This document shows, piece by piece, positions 22,935-34,317 of a DNA stretch of 64,000 nucleotides. The DNA is from Paragorgia papillata (taxonomy: Eukaryota > Cnidaria > Anthozoa > Scleralcyonacea > Coralliidae): the NCBI GenBank assembly GCA_035771165.1, contig JAWNZC010000421.1, forward strand, positions 1,465,001 to 1,529,000. Reading direction: 5' to 3'. A program made the position numbers and the translations under genes. A model generated the notes under the pieces. That model worked only from the letters and a program-made list of their open reading frames with translations, searched no databases and was not told where the DNA came from. The number at the start of each line of letters is the position of its first letter. Position 1 is the stretch's first letter.

Positions 22935-24600
22935 TTATAAGTCTAAGTAATTCTACATTATAAGGTCGTCTACATTAAAAGTTTACATTATGGCTGGTCG
23001 TCAACATTATAAGTTCACATTATAAGGTCGTCTACATTATAAGTTCACATTATAAGGTCGTCTACATTATAAGTTCACATTATAAGGTCGTCAACATTAT
23101 AAGTTTACATTATAAGATCGTTTACATCATAAGCTTACATTATAAGGTCGTCTATATTATAAGCTTACATTATAAGGTCGTCTACATTATAAGGTCGTCC
23201 ACATTATAAGATCGTCTACATTATAAGATCGTCTACATTATAAGATCGTCTACATTATAAGATCGTCTACATTATAAGGTCGTCTACATTATAAGGTCGT
23301 CTACATTATAAGATCGTCTACATTATAAGGTCGTCTACATTATAAGATCGTCTACATTATAAGATCGTCTACATTATAAGGTCGTCTACATTATAAGATC
23401 GTCTACATTATAAGGTCGTCTACATTATAAGATCGTCTACATTATAAGATCGTCTACATTATAAGATCGTCTACATTATAAGGTCGTCTACATTATAAGG
23501 TCGTCTACATTATAAGATCGTCTACATTATAAGGTCGTCTACATTATAAGGTCGTCTACATTATAAGGTCGTCTACATTATAAGGTCGTCTACATTATAA
23601 GGTCGTCTACATTATAAGATCGTCTACATTATAAGATCGTCTACATTATAAGGTCGTCTACATTATAAGATCGTCTACGCGTACATTATAAGGTCGTCTA
23701 CATTATAAGATCGTCTACATTATAAGGTCGTCTACATTATAAGATCGTCTACATTATAAGGTCGTCTACATTATAAGATCGTCTACATTATAAGATCGTC
23801 TACATTATAAGGTCGTCCACATTATAAGATCGTCTACATTATAAGATCGTCTACATTATAAGGTCGTCTACATTATAAGATCGTCTACATTATAAGGTCG
23901 TCTACATTATAAGGTCGTCTACATTATAAGATCGTCTACATTATAAGGTCGTCTACATTATAAGGTCGTCTACATTATAAGATCGTCTACATTATAAGGT
24001 CGTCTACATTATAAGATCGTCTACATTATAAGGTCGTCTACATTATAAGGTCGTCTACATTATAAGGTCGTCTACATTATAAGGTCGTCTACATTATAAG
24101 ATCGTCTACGCGTACATTATAAGGTCGTCTACATTATAAGATCGTCTACATTATAAGGTCGTCTACATTATAAGATCGTCTACATTATAAGGTCGTCCAC
24201 ATTATAAGGTCGTCTACATTATAAGATCGTCTACAGTATAAGCTTACATTATAAGGTCGTCTACATTATAAGTTCACATTATAAGATCGTCTACATTATA
24301 AGTTCACATTATAAGATCGTCTACATTATAAGTTCACATTATAAGATCGTCTACATTATAAGATCGTCTACATTATAAGTTCACATTATAAGGTCGTCTA
24401 CATTATAAGTTCACATTATAAGATCGTCTACATTATAAGTTCACATTATAAGGTCGTCTACATTATAAGTTCACATTATAAGATCGTCTACATTATAAGT
24501 TCACATTATAAGGTAGTTTACATTATAAGTTCACATTATAAGGTAGTCTACATTATAAGTTCACATTATAAGGTAGTCTACATTACAAGGTATATCTACA
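22935..24600. repeat. 17-bp minisatellite, unit 1, left block
   Basis: Unit TACATTATAAGRTCGTC repeated about 95 times, with the R position alternating A/G, plus a compound 30-bp form with TTCACATTATAAG at both edges. A rare variant with an inserted GCGTAC (TCTACGCGTACATTATAAGG) occurs near 23677 and again near 24108, marking a higher-order copy of about 431 bp. Orientation is constant. It has no open coding potential. Confidence 0.95.
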
Positions 24601-24603
24601 TTA

Positions 24604-24753
24604 AGCCGGTTTTCCACTAGGCGAGTTTTTTCGCGCGGAGCGACTTTTTCTTTCGTCTCATGAGCTCTGAGCTGGAACTAATCAGAAATCTATTGAATTC
24701 GAACAAAAGAAAGTCGCTTCGCGCGAAAAAAATCGCCTAGTCGAAAACCGGCT
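24604..24753. mobile_element. 150-bp palindromic MITE inserted in the minisatellite
   Basis: Starts AGCCGGTTTTCCACTAGGCG and ends with the inverted CGCCTAGTCGAAAACCGGCT, almost fully self-complementary, flanked by TTA (24601-24603 and 24754-24756). The 3-bp TTA target duplication fits PIF/Harbinger-type MITEs. Confidence 0.8.
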
Positions 24754-24756
24754 TTA

Positions 24757-25717
24757 GGGACCTGTCATAAAGTACAGGAGGGGGTGGGCTAGAGAAATCA
24801 AAAAGATTAAAACACCAATTTAATTGGCCCACCCCTTGTTTCATGCACGATTAAACATGGCCCACCCTTGAATACTTGCACAAAAATTAATGACCCCGCT
24901 ACTACCGTGGAATCCACAATCCAAAAAGTAGCAGGCCCGTTTACTTTCGGATCTATTCGCCATTGGGGGACTGCTACTTTCAGATCTTTCAAGAGATCAT
25001 TAATATTTAATAATGCTCATTTATAATTTATAATTCATGAAGAAAACACAACAAAGGACATCAGTAGCACGTCGGTGAATATATGTGATAAAGATCACAA
25101 TTTATCCCTTTATACAACATAATAAACACATTAATTTTTAAGATAACTATGTCAACAAACTAATGAAACAGTTCGTTTTTAAAGCCAATCAAAAATACTC
25201 AGCTGTGTTCAATCAAGTCTAAAACAGTGCTGCTCGTATTTTTAACATTACATATGAAACAACCCATAGTATTCTGTTAAATATAATATGAATTTGGAGT
25301 AAAGTTTTTAGTTTTGATTTTTCTTTCATCTTTTAAGCCATTTTATTCATTTTATACTTGTATATGTACAGTATATTGACTAATACTACGTGGATGCGCA
25401 CTATTTTCAAAGTTACTTCTGGGCTGAGACACTACAATTGGAAATTTTCAGACATGTCAAAAATGTACATCATCTTTTTAACTTTCTCTTATGTATATAA
25501 AGCAAGTTGACAACAAGTCAGAATCACATAACTGAAACTGTTACTGAAAAGTGAGATGAAATAAAATTGTGTAATAATTCAAGCATATTTAGAATTGACC
25601 CAACCCCAAAGTAGTGCACATCTTTTTTTTGCCCACCCCTTTTTTTATGCATGAAAATGATGGCCCACCCCCCTTTTTTCTCTGGCCCACCCCCATCTGT
25701 ACTTTATGACAGGTCCC
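24757..25717. mobile_element. 961-bp non-autonomous element, TTA target
   Basis: Ends GGGACCTGTCATAAAGTACA and its inverted TGTACTTTATGACAGGTCCC, with extended GGGTGGGC/GCCCACCC inner repeats; flanked by TTA (24754-24756 and 25718-25720). It sits directly against the 150-bp MITE, sharing its right TTA. The interior is AT-rich with no transposase seen. Confidence 0.8.
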
Positions 25718-25720
25718 TTA

Positions 25721-26910
25721 TAAGATCGTCTACATTATAAGTTCACATTATAAGGTAGTCTACATTTAATATAAGTTCACATTATAAGATTGTCTACATT
25801 ATAAGTTCAACATTATAAGGTAGTCTACATTATAAGGTCGTCTACATTATAAGTTCACATTATAAGGTCGTCTACATTATAAGTTCACATTATAAGGTCG
25901 TCTACATTATAAGTTAACATTATAAGGTCGTCTACATTATAAGTTCACATTATAAGATCGTCTACATTATAAGTACAACATTATAAGATCGTCTACATTA
26001 TAAGTTCACATTATAAGATTGTCTACATTATAAGTACAACATTATAAGATCGTCTACATTATAAGTACAACATTATAAGGTAGTCTACATTATAAGTTCA
26101 CATTATAAGATTGTCTACATTATAAGTTCACATTATAAGGTAGTCTACATTATAAGTTCACATTATAAGATTGTCTACATTATAAGTTCACATTATAAGA
26201 TTGTCTACATTATAAGTTCAACATTATAAGGTAGTCTACATTATAAGGTCGTCTACATTATAAGTTCACATTATAAGATTGTCTACATTATAAGTTCACA
26301 TTATAAGATTGTCTACATTATAAGTTCAACATTATAAGGTAGTCTACATTATAAGGTCGTCTACATTATAAGTTCACATTATAAGGTAGTTTACATTACA
26401 AGGTCGTCTACATTATAAGTTAACATTATAAGATCGTCTACATTATAAGTACAACATTATAAGGTGGTCTACATTATAAGTACAACATTATAAGGTGGTC
26501 TACATTATAAGTACAACATTATAAGGTGGTCTACATTATAAGTTAACATTATAAGATCGTCTACATTATAAGTTAACATTATAAGGTCGTCTACATTATA
26601 AGTTAACATTATAAGATCGTTTACATTATAAGTACAACATTATAAGGTGGTCTACATTATAAGTACAACATTATAAGGTGGTCTACATTATAAGTTTACA
26701 TTATAAGATCGTCTACATTATAAGTTAACATTATAAGATCGTCTACATTATAAGTACAACATTATAAGGTGGTCTACATTATAAGTACAACATTATAAGG
26801 TGGTCTACATTATAAGTTTACATTATAAGGTGGTCTACATTATAAGTTTACATTATAAGTTTACATTGTAAGGTCGTCTACATTCTAAGTTTACATTATA
26901 AGGTTTGTGT
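25721..26910. repeat. 17-bp minisatellite, unit 1, right block
   Basis: Continuation of the array after the two inserted elements. Here the 30-bp compound form dominates (TCTACATTATAAG alternating with TTCACATTATAAG, AGTACAACATTATAAGGTGG and TTAACATTATAAG). It ends at a GTTTGTGTTGGGGTCAGGCC boundary shared with unit 2 (45495). Confidence 0.95.
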
Positions 26911-27340
26911 TGGGGTCAGGCCTACACAATTCAATGTACCTGTTTGCGTGTATTACATGCATAATCACAAAAGATACTGAAGCAGACTAGAAACTAAAAT
27001 TTTTGTTGTTTTCAATTTTCGTACACTTGAGATTTAGACATTTGAATCAAATTCGATTCTAAAAACATTACAAAAAAGTTGAAAACTTCGCTGTTGTAAA
27101 ATGAAATAGATAGATACATGTATGTGTATCAACTAGTCTTTCGGCAACACATCATCAAGCAATATCATAATAAATGTTCGCAGACCAGTACGGGCATTTA
27201 TACAAACTAAAATATATAGAAATAAGTTGGATTCATACTTCTTTTAAGACAATAGATTACAGAAGTCCATTCTTTTCAACACAAAATGATTAATTTATCA
27301 AGTTATTGATGGCGTGGATTTCAACAACAGCGGAATATTG

Positions 27341-29017
27341 TCATTCGATAAGTGTTAGACTAACATTAGGTGATGAACAAGCAAAAAAAGGAGAAACTTG
27401 TGCAGCGTTGAACTGAAACGTTTGCGGTCTGGTACTTCCGCAGTACTGCCGATTATCTTTCCATGAAATATGCAATGTTTTATTGGTCATGTCAAGTTTT
27501 AAAGATATGTCGGTGCTGTTTTGATGGACAGAAACGGTATGGACCCACTTCTTTTTGCTGACAGCAATATTTGCATTGATTTCACTGTAGTCTACGATTC
27601 CGACGTCGACCTCAGCACTAATTCCCCTATACTGATTATAACCACATGTATCAGCTCTGCTATCTTTCACTTGAACCTTCCACGTATGAACTCCAGACTC
27701 AAAGAAGCACCAGCCCATTCTCCAACAGTATTCTCCGCTACGACCTTGGCCCGACATTGTTAGTCCATTATTGGTTATTGGACCACAACCATAAGCATCG
27801 CTTATCACCCACTTCACAAGTTTTGTTAAAGAACAACCTGGAGCAGGATTTCCATTGACGAGAACTTCAAACTTCAACATTCCACCCAGATTCATTGGTG
27901 TAAAGTTCACAACATGTGATCCATCTTTATTGTCGGTAACAGTCGCATTACTGACCTCAACTCCGGAAAACATTGGCTTGACCAACCGTCCTCCAAATCT
28001 CAATCGTTTCTTCTTTTTGTCGTTACAAATCACGGTTATGGAAGACTGTTTTCCTAATTCCAAATGTGTTTCGGGTCCGTTGAACGAGGCTGTGCAATCT
28101 TTGGGGCTTACCACAACATCGTCTATGGCATATGCATTAAGCAAGGTTTGCTCTGTACTCTTCACTGAAGACGGAATGCAAAACACAATCTGTTCAGAAA
28201 CACAAGGCTGCGTTTGATCTTTAACTTTCTTCAAATTCTCCAAGGACTGCAAAATACATTTCTCCATACTTAATATTTGCACATCGTTGCCATTCTTAAA
28301 TGCTTGCTCTGTAAACTCGATGCTGCTTTCACAAGTTGCCAAAGCCATTTCTAGTTGCTCCAGCTGAGCATGAATCTGCTTCTGTTTCAAACTTGTCAAC
28401 GACGTTGCCTTTGCAACTAATGCCCCTCTTCGCGCTGCCATAACTTTCGCTAGATCGTCAAAGTGTTTATTGATTTCCGAGATCGTTGACTCCTGCTTAG
28501 CTATCAAACCTTCGTCAAATATTTTAAGGCTTGATATTCCCTGCACAACTCTGACTTTCCTTTCCTTTACTTCATCCAGATTCTTTTGCAACTTCTGTTT
28601 TTCTTGGAATGCGACGTCCTCTACGAACCCATATTCGTGCTGCCGATGATCCACAATGGTGCAATCTCTGCAGATGGTCACTTGACATGTTTTGCAGAAG
28701 AGCTTGATCACTTCTTCCTTATGCTTGGGACATCTTATTTTCTCAGCAATGCTTTCTGGAGCAGCGTTGGATTTTAGCTCATCCATGGAGACAAGCTCGT
28801 GAACTTGTGTCGCACGGGTTCTTCTATGAAAGCCAGTGCAGTACTGACAAAGAAATATTCCACACTCCTTGCAACGGGTTTCGGCCAGATCCCCACTAAC
28901 ACAGCTGTCACAAATAATCGTCTTCGCTGCCTTTTCATCGGTCAGTGCCATTGTTGCTAAGAGATTATTGACGAAGAAGTTAGAAGGCAAGGTGGAAAGG
29001 TTTTGTGGATCATCAAC
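27341..29017 (-). CDS. TRIM-family protein A lacking its RING exon
   Basis: One open exon of 558 codons matches exon 2 of the RING-bearing paralogue at 48076-49803. Domains: B-box 1 (CDSCVSGDLAETRCKECG, then CQYC), B-box 2 (CPKHKEEVIKLFCKTC, then CRDC and DHRQHE), a long coiled coil (EKQKLQKNLDEVKERKVRVV onward), a filamin-type repeat (about residues 300-400 of this exon) and a B30.2/SPRY-like C-terminus (GVHTWKVQV). The reading frame is intact and an acceptor AG precedes 29017, but no RING exon lies upstream before the paralogous flank resumes at 36236. The first in-frame ATG is at 28951. It is either a RING-less protein, an exon of a new chimera, or a young pseudogene. Expected role: ubiquitin- or innate-immunity-related scaffold. 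Confidence 0.75.
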   Translation of the reverse strand, partial: VDDPQNLSTLPSNFFVNNLLATMALTDEKAAKTIICDSCVSGDLAETRCKECGIFLCQYCTGFHRRTRATQVHELVSMDELKSNAAPESIAEKIRCPKHKEEVIKLFCKTCQVTICRDCTIVDHRQHEYGFVEDVAFQEKQKLQKNLDEVKERKVRVVQGISSLKIFDEGLIAKQESTISEINKHFDDLAKVMAARRGALVAKATSLTSLKQKQIHAQLEQLEMALATCESSIEFTEQAFKNGNDVQILSMEKCILQSLENLKKVKDQTQPCVSEQIVFCIPSSVKSTEQTLLNAYAIDDVVVSPKDCTASFNGPETHLELGKQSSITVICNDKKKKRLRFGGRLVKPMFSGVEVSNATVTDNKDGSHVVNFTPMNLGGMLKFEVLVNGNPAPGCSLTKLVKWVISDAYGCGPITNNGLTMSGQGRSGEYCWRMGWCFFESGVHTWKVQVKDSRADTCGYNQYRGISAEVDVGIVDYSEINANIAVSKKKWVHTVSVHQNSTDISLKLDMTNKTLHISWKDNRQYCGSTRPQTFQFNAAQVSPFFACSSPNVSLTLIE

Positions 29018-30639
29018 CTACATGTACAAGTAAAAATGTTTTAGGAAGCTATCATAGGAAGCTGTATTAATTTAAACCTTTTTTTTTCCACATAAAAAGG
29101 AGTTTTAAAGCTCTCTTTGTTTAAAACCCAGTCTCACAAATTAAGTTACAAAGATACCCGATATATAATACACTGAAAAATCCCTTTGAGAGAATGGAGG
29201 GAATGCAGACGAGAGAGACGAGTGACTCGAAGAGAGCCTGTAAGAATGCTATAAAAGTTTTATAGAATTTTTAGATACTGCATATCTGCGTCCTAAATCG
29301 TGACGCAAAATTCTCATTGGTTGGTTTGCCTTTTGACGTCAATCATGCATAAATAAAAATATTAAAGTGTGTTGTTCACTTCATAATGGTAGATGTTGTG
29401 TACTGAAGACTCAAGAGGCAAAAGATCGGATTTTGGAATGAAATTCAAAAGTCCGAAAAGAGTACAATCAAACTTCATCGACTTGGTGTGAGACAAGTGT
29501 ACTTATTGCAATAGATTTAGCAAATCTTACAAGGATAAGAAAATTGCCAAAAATACCAGTATGCTGAAACAAAATTGAGCAACAAAATATTCAATAATGC
29601 CACGCACAATAGAAATTTTCCTATCGATCATGACTGGTCAGTTTCTTGTAGTCTTCAAAAAGAAATGCTTTTTAATTTGATTTGTTCAGTTACACACAAA
29701 CGACCATACATACATCTGACAACAATGTGCACTATAAGGCTTAACTGTATTGAACGTACTTGTTTGAGGAAGACTAGATGGATGTGCAATGGAACATTGA
29801 AGGACACAGGAAGACGCCAGTAGAGCTGAGACGTCGTTTGGGACTACTGTAGTTAAACTGCTCGTACAGGCTGTTGGAGATGAAATTTTATAGTAATTTG
29901 AAATAAAGCCAACCAATCTATAAATACGTAGGTATACTGACACGGTTGATCTATGGTCCCCAAAACTTCATTTGCTTGGTTTGTAAATATTGACCTGTTA
30001 TCATAATATTTACCTTACTAGAGCTCACTCAAGATCACTTTTAAATTCCACAATATGACACAATTCTCATATTCTCTCATAAACGATCAGAACAATAAAA
30101 AAATTTCGGCCATTTTTGGCGAACGAAAACACACAGCTATTGGTTTACCGTACTCTAGAACAGAATACAACTACTTAGCACTAAAATTGAAATTTCTCTT
30201 ATTCTTACCTCATCTATACCGAGATTCGATCCCAACTACCGCGTTATAGCGAGGCCATGCAGTTCACTGTACTACTAACTCTACTAAGATCATCTTTCTT
30301 GACGCCCATGTCTCAGTGCCGTACATAAAGTTACTGTCAGTAACACATGCAAGCTGCATTAGGAATTGATTACTTTTTTAAGCAAGTAATTTTACAGCTC
30401 TGTGGGGAACAATTGATTGAGCCACATGATTTTATACCATGCCTGAAATAGGAAAGCACTTTTGATTTTTTTTTCTTATTCCTAGGAGCAAATGGTACTA
30501 TAAATGATACTATGTTTTATTCAATTCAAATCTGCTTCTAGGTTTCAGTTTAACTGTGCACAGGTCAATTTATCCTTTACAGTCATTTGGAAAATACGTT
30601 TCACCCAAATCTTTGGAAGTTCGCAAGTTCATTGTGTTT
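29018..30639. other. Gap without recognised gene
   Basis: AT-rich sequence replacing the TRIM intron found in unit 2. Short open frames (for example near 29575-29943) resemble no family I know, and no repeat structure stands out. Confidence 0.4.
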
Positions 30640-30960
30640 TACATTGTAAACATCAAGCGTTTCCATTTCTGGAAAGATTTAGCAGAATAAAAAGTATTCA
30701 AATGAGACGGAACTTTCGAAATACATTTGGAATCTAAAAGAAAAAAACCAAAGTTTCGGCATAACCTGGTCTATACTAAAACACTCAATTTCTTACACGG
30801 GAGGATCAAAAAGATGCAATTTATGTTTGGACGAAAAACTTTTCATCATGAAGGCAGACAAACAACTCTTACTAAACAAAAGATCAGAAATAGTTTCGAC
30901 GTGTCGGCACAAAAATAGATTTCGGATCAACAACCTAAACAATCAAAGGAATGCGCGCAA
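30640..30960 (+). pseudogene. Penelope-like element, GIY-YIG C-terminal fragment
   Basis: The plus frame reads NETELSKYIWNLKEKNQSFG then SYTGGSKRCNLCLDEKLFIM and LLNKRSEIVSTCRHKNRF. This is the hallmark C-terminal part of the GIY-YIG endonuclease domain of Penelope-like retroelements (NLCL-EK-L, LLNKR-E, CRH-NKF). Upstream the frame is broken by stops near 30680. It is followed by two 43-bp tandem copies (GTTTCGACGCCCACACCCAC) and the hammerhead-like repeat at 31066. Confidence 0.75.
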
Positions 30961-31065
30961 CGTTTCGACGCCCACACCCACGCTCCAAATGAATGCGCCG
31001 GACGTTTCGACGCCCACACCCACGCCCCAACTAACGCATTTAAGCAGCCCACTAACCGATATTTT

Positions 31066-31115
31066 CCAGTCGCCTGATGATCCCGTTTAGGGTGAAACCT
31101 CTGGTAGCGAAGACT
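31066..31115 (+). ncRNA. Hammerhead-ribozyme-like motif, plus copy
   Basis: Core CTGATGA at 31074-31080 and GAAA at 31094-31097. Helix II is CCC/GGG (82-84 with 90-92) with loop GTTTA; helix III is ACC/GGT (97-99 with 103-105) with loop TCT; cleavage-site position is TA at 31105-31106; helix I is TCGC (70-73) with GCGA (107-110). A T-T mismatch (31081, 31093) sits next to the core and may reduce activity. Penelope-like elements are known to carry minimal hammerheads with a short helix III. Confidence 0.65.
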
Positions 31116-31298
31116 TTAAGGTAAAACTATACTTTATACTTTGTATATATACATATATATATAAGTGAGTTATGGTTCACGAAATGTTAGAGAGTGCTCA
31201 ATACCATATAGATAGAGCAAAATACAAAGTATAAAGTATAGTTTTACCTTAAAGTCTTCGCTACCAGAGGTTTCACCCTAAACGGGATCATCAGGCGA
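31070..31298. repeat. Perfect 77-bp inverted repeat of Penelope terminal sequence
   Basis: Left arm 31070-31146 and right arm 31222-31298 appear identical in inverted orientation; the 75-bp loop is AT-rich. Each arm holds the hammerhead-like core and GACTTTAAGGTAAAACTAT. Simple TA dinucleotides follow at 31300-31320. Confidence 0.85.
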
Positions 31299-31302
31299 CT
31301 AT
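31252..31302 (-). ncRNA. Hammerhead-ribozyme-like motif, minus copy
   Basis: Exact inverted copy of the motif at 31066-31115: TCATCAG at 31288-31294 is the complement of the CTGATGA core. Its orientation matches the Penelope RT remnant at 32206-34227. Confidence 0.6.
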
Positions 31303-31569
31303 ATATATATATATATATAAATCTATTATAATAGAAATTTTGTTTATTCATTCATTGTAAATCCATTGTAATTCAGTTTTTTAACTGCAGAATTGGTTAT
31401 TAAAACATACATTACACTGATGTCAAACAACATGACAGCAAACTCAAAGGTGGTGACACCAAGCAGATTTAAACATGAGTTATGAAAAAAATATATGTTG
31501 TTGCATCCTTATGAAATAAAACAACAGCTGGCCTTATTTTCAAGTATTACTTGTAAAACGTCAACTAAT

Positions 31570-32060
31570 AGAATTGCTTCGTTCTTCAAAATTACTCATC
31601 CCATTCAAGAAATAACAGGAAATATGTGCAGTTTAATCTTTATATTTAACGTTTAAACTGTTTTCAAAGATAGTCTGCTCTTATTTTTGCTTGCAAATGC
31701 AAGTTTAAAGTAGACGGTAATGCTCTAAATAGCTTCACACAGTGGCGGTTCGGGTTCGTTTTAATCCGTAAATTTTCACTTTCAAATGTTTCCCATACCT
31801 TCTAAATGGCAAAAATATATTGTCATCTACCTTTCCTCTATTATTACTGGTTGTAGCGTAAAAATCGAGCGACTAGTTTGTGAGATATGGCGATTTTAGT
31901 GATCCAACTCCGTATTTCGCCATTGCACTCCTTGTTGAACTGGCTGAGGTTTACTGGCTGCGAGATTTTCCGGAAGTGGTTTTCAGTAACCAGCGCGGGG
32001 ATAAAAACTTCAAAGGTTCCGACGCGAGTGGACCTTCTGCTCAGTTCTTTATTCTGTGCT
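31570..32060. mobile_element. Diverged end of the same family as the 2.76-kb element at 37726
   Basis: Shares TTCGTTCTTCAAAATT, TTTAAACTGTTTT, AACTTCAAAGGTTCCGAC and TTATTCTGTG, in the same order, with 40012-40489. One end only was recognised. Confidence 0.55.
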
Positions 32061-32146
32061 TCCGGCATCAAAATTAGGGCGCGAGAAACAATAGATGCGC
32101 TATCCAGTCCTTTTATAGAGATCAGTGAAGAAAACACACTAATAAC

Positions 32147-32205
32147 TTTGACTCGATATACCACTTTACCAATATCACGAATCGTACGACTCGAATCTAT
32201 GACTG
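32147..32205. repeat. 60-bp repeat also at 16846-16905
   Basis: GACTCGATATACCACTTTAC and ATCACGAATCGTACGACTCG match 16852-16905 closely. It abuts the broken 3' end of the Penelope RT remnant. Confidence 0.5.
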
Positions 32206-34227
32206 GAGGTTCATGAACTCAACAAACTTGTCAAGTCCATGTGTCCAAATAAGAAAAACATCATCGATGAAACGTTTCCAAGTATGTGGCATAAGATCAC
32301 TGGAGAGTGTGTCGAAAAAAGAGCTCTCCAGCGATCCCATGAAGATGTTTGCAAAAGAAGGGGCCATTTTGGTACCCATGGCTGTACCGTGTTTTTGAAG
32401 GAAAAATTTACCTTTAAATGTGAAGTAATTTTCCTCCAGAATATAATGAAGGAATTGTTCAATCACCGGTAAAAGGGGCCAGGAACTACCATGAAGGTCC
32501 GATAAGGCTTGTAATGCCGAATCGATCCCCTCACTGGTAGGGATGTTGGTGTATAATGACTTCACATCAATGGTGGCCAAAATGGTGCCCTTCGGTAAGG
32601 GTGAATGAATACTCAAAATAGTTGAAAGAAAATGATTTGTGTCTTTAATGTACGATGGTAAAGTTTGAACAATAGGTTTTAAATAATAATCAACAAAAGC
32701 CGAAAGATGATCTGTTGGAGAGTACCCTGGGTGCCAGAGGTTTTTCGACGCTCGTGGGGGATAACGGGGACACACGAGGAAGCCAGGCGGTAAAGTGGGA
32801 GGGGCCAACCCCGGAAGGCGAGCGCGAAAAACCTCTGGAACACCGAGCCGTGTTTTACTGTTTTGATTTGAAATTTGAAACCGCCGTTCCCGAGGGCCGT
32901 ACGGGTAATGATATTTTAATAATCCAGAGTAAACTCTATTTTGTATTTCTCAAATAAGTAATAATGCTATCGTCTCGACAGTCTTCTATACATTAGACCA
33001 CTAAAAATTGCTCAAATTTAATAAAACTGGTTTGATTCGGGCGAAGTGACGCTGCCCGATATTCACTATAAACTTTGAAATCCGCCGTCTGTTACTTGTC
33101 ATGCAGACACTCAGACAGTTATAACTTCCAAACTATGCATTGTTGAACGATAACTTGTACGTATGTTGTTATAAATTTCATAAGCTTCCCTTTGATGTAT
33201 GGCTTATGTTTCTGGGTTATATGGAACTTTTTCAAATGTCCAAAATGTTCACTCAATAATAAATAAATATTTATTTACTTAACGTCTCACATGAAGTCGG
33301 TTATAGAATTTCAGATATTTAATTTCAAATGAAAGCTTATAGATTTCTAACAACATACGTACAGGATATATTTCAACGATGCTATCTTGTTGGTTGTTAT
33401 ATATATTTTTAATGACGAAGACGTCTCGTCGCTGAACGCTTTGATGCTCGTTGAGCTCGTAACGAGTCAAGACTTTTCCCACGCAATAAAAAAAATCCTC
33501 ACTAGAGAGCAAAGGCATTCCAAAAAAAGTGAGTTGTATATCAACGTGAAGCGAAAGTATAGGCTCCAAAACAGAGAGAGAATATATATACAAGGAAGTC
33601 ACTGCTGATGACTGCACCTTCTAGACGGTGTTGAATATTACACTCATGTTATTAATCACATTAATAGAGGTGTACGATAGCCAATGAAACTTATTATTAA
33701 AAAAAGATCCTTCGCTTGACCAATCAACGTCTTACGTCCAGATTTTGGAACGTACTGACCCAGACAACCTTTTCATTGGCTCGGCGCGATCAGAGAAACG
33801 GCTCGGTGTTCCAGAGGTTCTTCCCGCTCGCCTTGCAAATTTACCGCCTGGTGTCCTCCCGTATCCCCATTGTCCCTACGAGCGTGGAAGAACCTCTGGC
33901 ACCCAGGGTAGTTGGAGAGCCGCAGCCGGAAATTATAGGTCTACCTGGAATATTAGGTTTATGAATTTTTGGAAGTAAATAGAATAGTGGGATCCTCGAA
34001 AATGTGTCCGGTAAAAGAAATTTGGAAGTTTTTTGATCAATAACATTGTTCTTTACCAGAGACAAGATATAGGACGAAATAGATTGTCTTAGTTCAGAAA
34101 TAGTGGTTTTTGGATCAGCAGACATAGGTTCGTAATATAAAGGATTGTTTAGTTGAGAGTGTGCCTCGTCCTCGTAGTCTTTTGGGGGGGCTAAAATGTG
34201 TATTCTAAAGAGAGATCTTTCAAACAA
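32206..34227 (-). pseudogene. Penelope-like reverse transcriptase, split by a transposon
   Basis: Two blocks of one RT frame. The 5' block (33920-34227) carries LLPKIHKPNIPGRPIISGCG; the 3' block (32206-32713) carries TIDVKSLYTNIPTSEGI, HGTAMGTKMAPSFANIFMG and the catalytic RFIDDVFLIW. The frame is continuous across the insertion at 32723-33910 apart from the target duplication. RT is truncated soon after the FIDD block, so GIY-YIG is missing from this copy. Penelope-like elements copy themselves by target-primed reverse transcription. Confidence 0.85.
32723..33910. mobile_element. MULE-like non-autonomous transposon nested in the Penelope RT
   Basis: 1188 bp with long terminal inverted repeats (about 130 bp, imperfect) beginning TACCCTGGGTGCCAGAGGTT. 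A second internal pair holds CCTCTGGAACACCGAGCCG. It is flanked by a perfect 9-bp duplication GTTGGAGAG (32714-32722, 33911-33919). Long TIRs with 9-bp duplications are typical of Mutator-like elements. No transposase; short internal open frames are not credible. Confidence 0.85.
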
Positions 34228-34317
34228 TTGCGAAGCTGTTTTTGAGCGCTAATTCGGACTCTGTGACATATGGTCCCAGGCTGAACCTTGTAATTTAGGA
34301 ACTATGTTCTTTATTTT

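Noticed and set aside
22935..26910. CRISPR-like array of short repeats
   Set aside because: Units are head-to-tail 17-bp or 30-bp repeats without unique spacers, in a eukaryotic genome; it is a minisatellite.
31844..32164. 106-codon minus-strand frame as continuation of the Penelope RT
   Set aside because: No RT or GIY-YIG motif; the region matches the end of the 2.76-kb element family instead.
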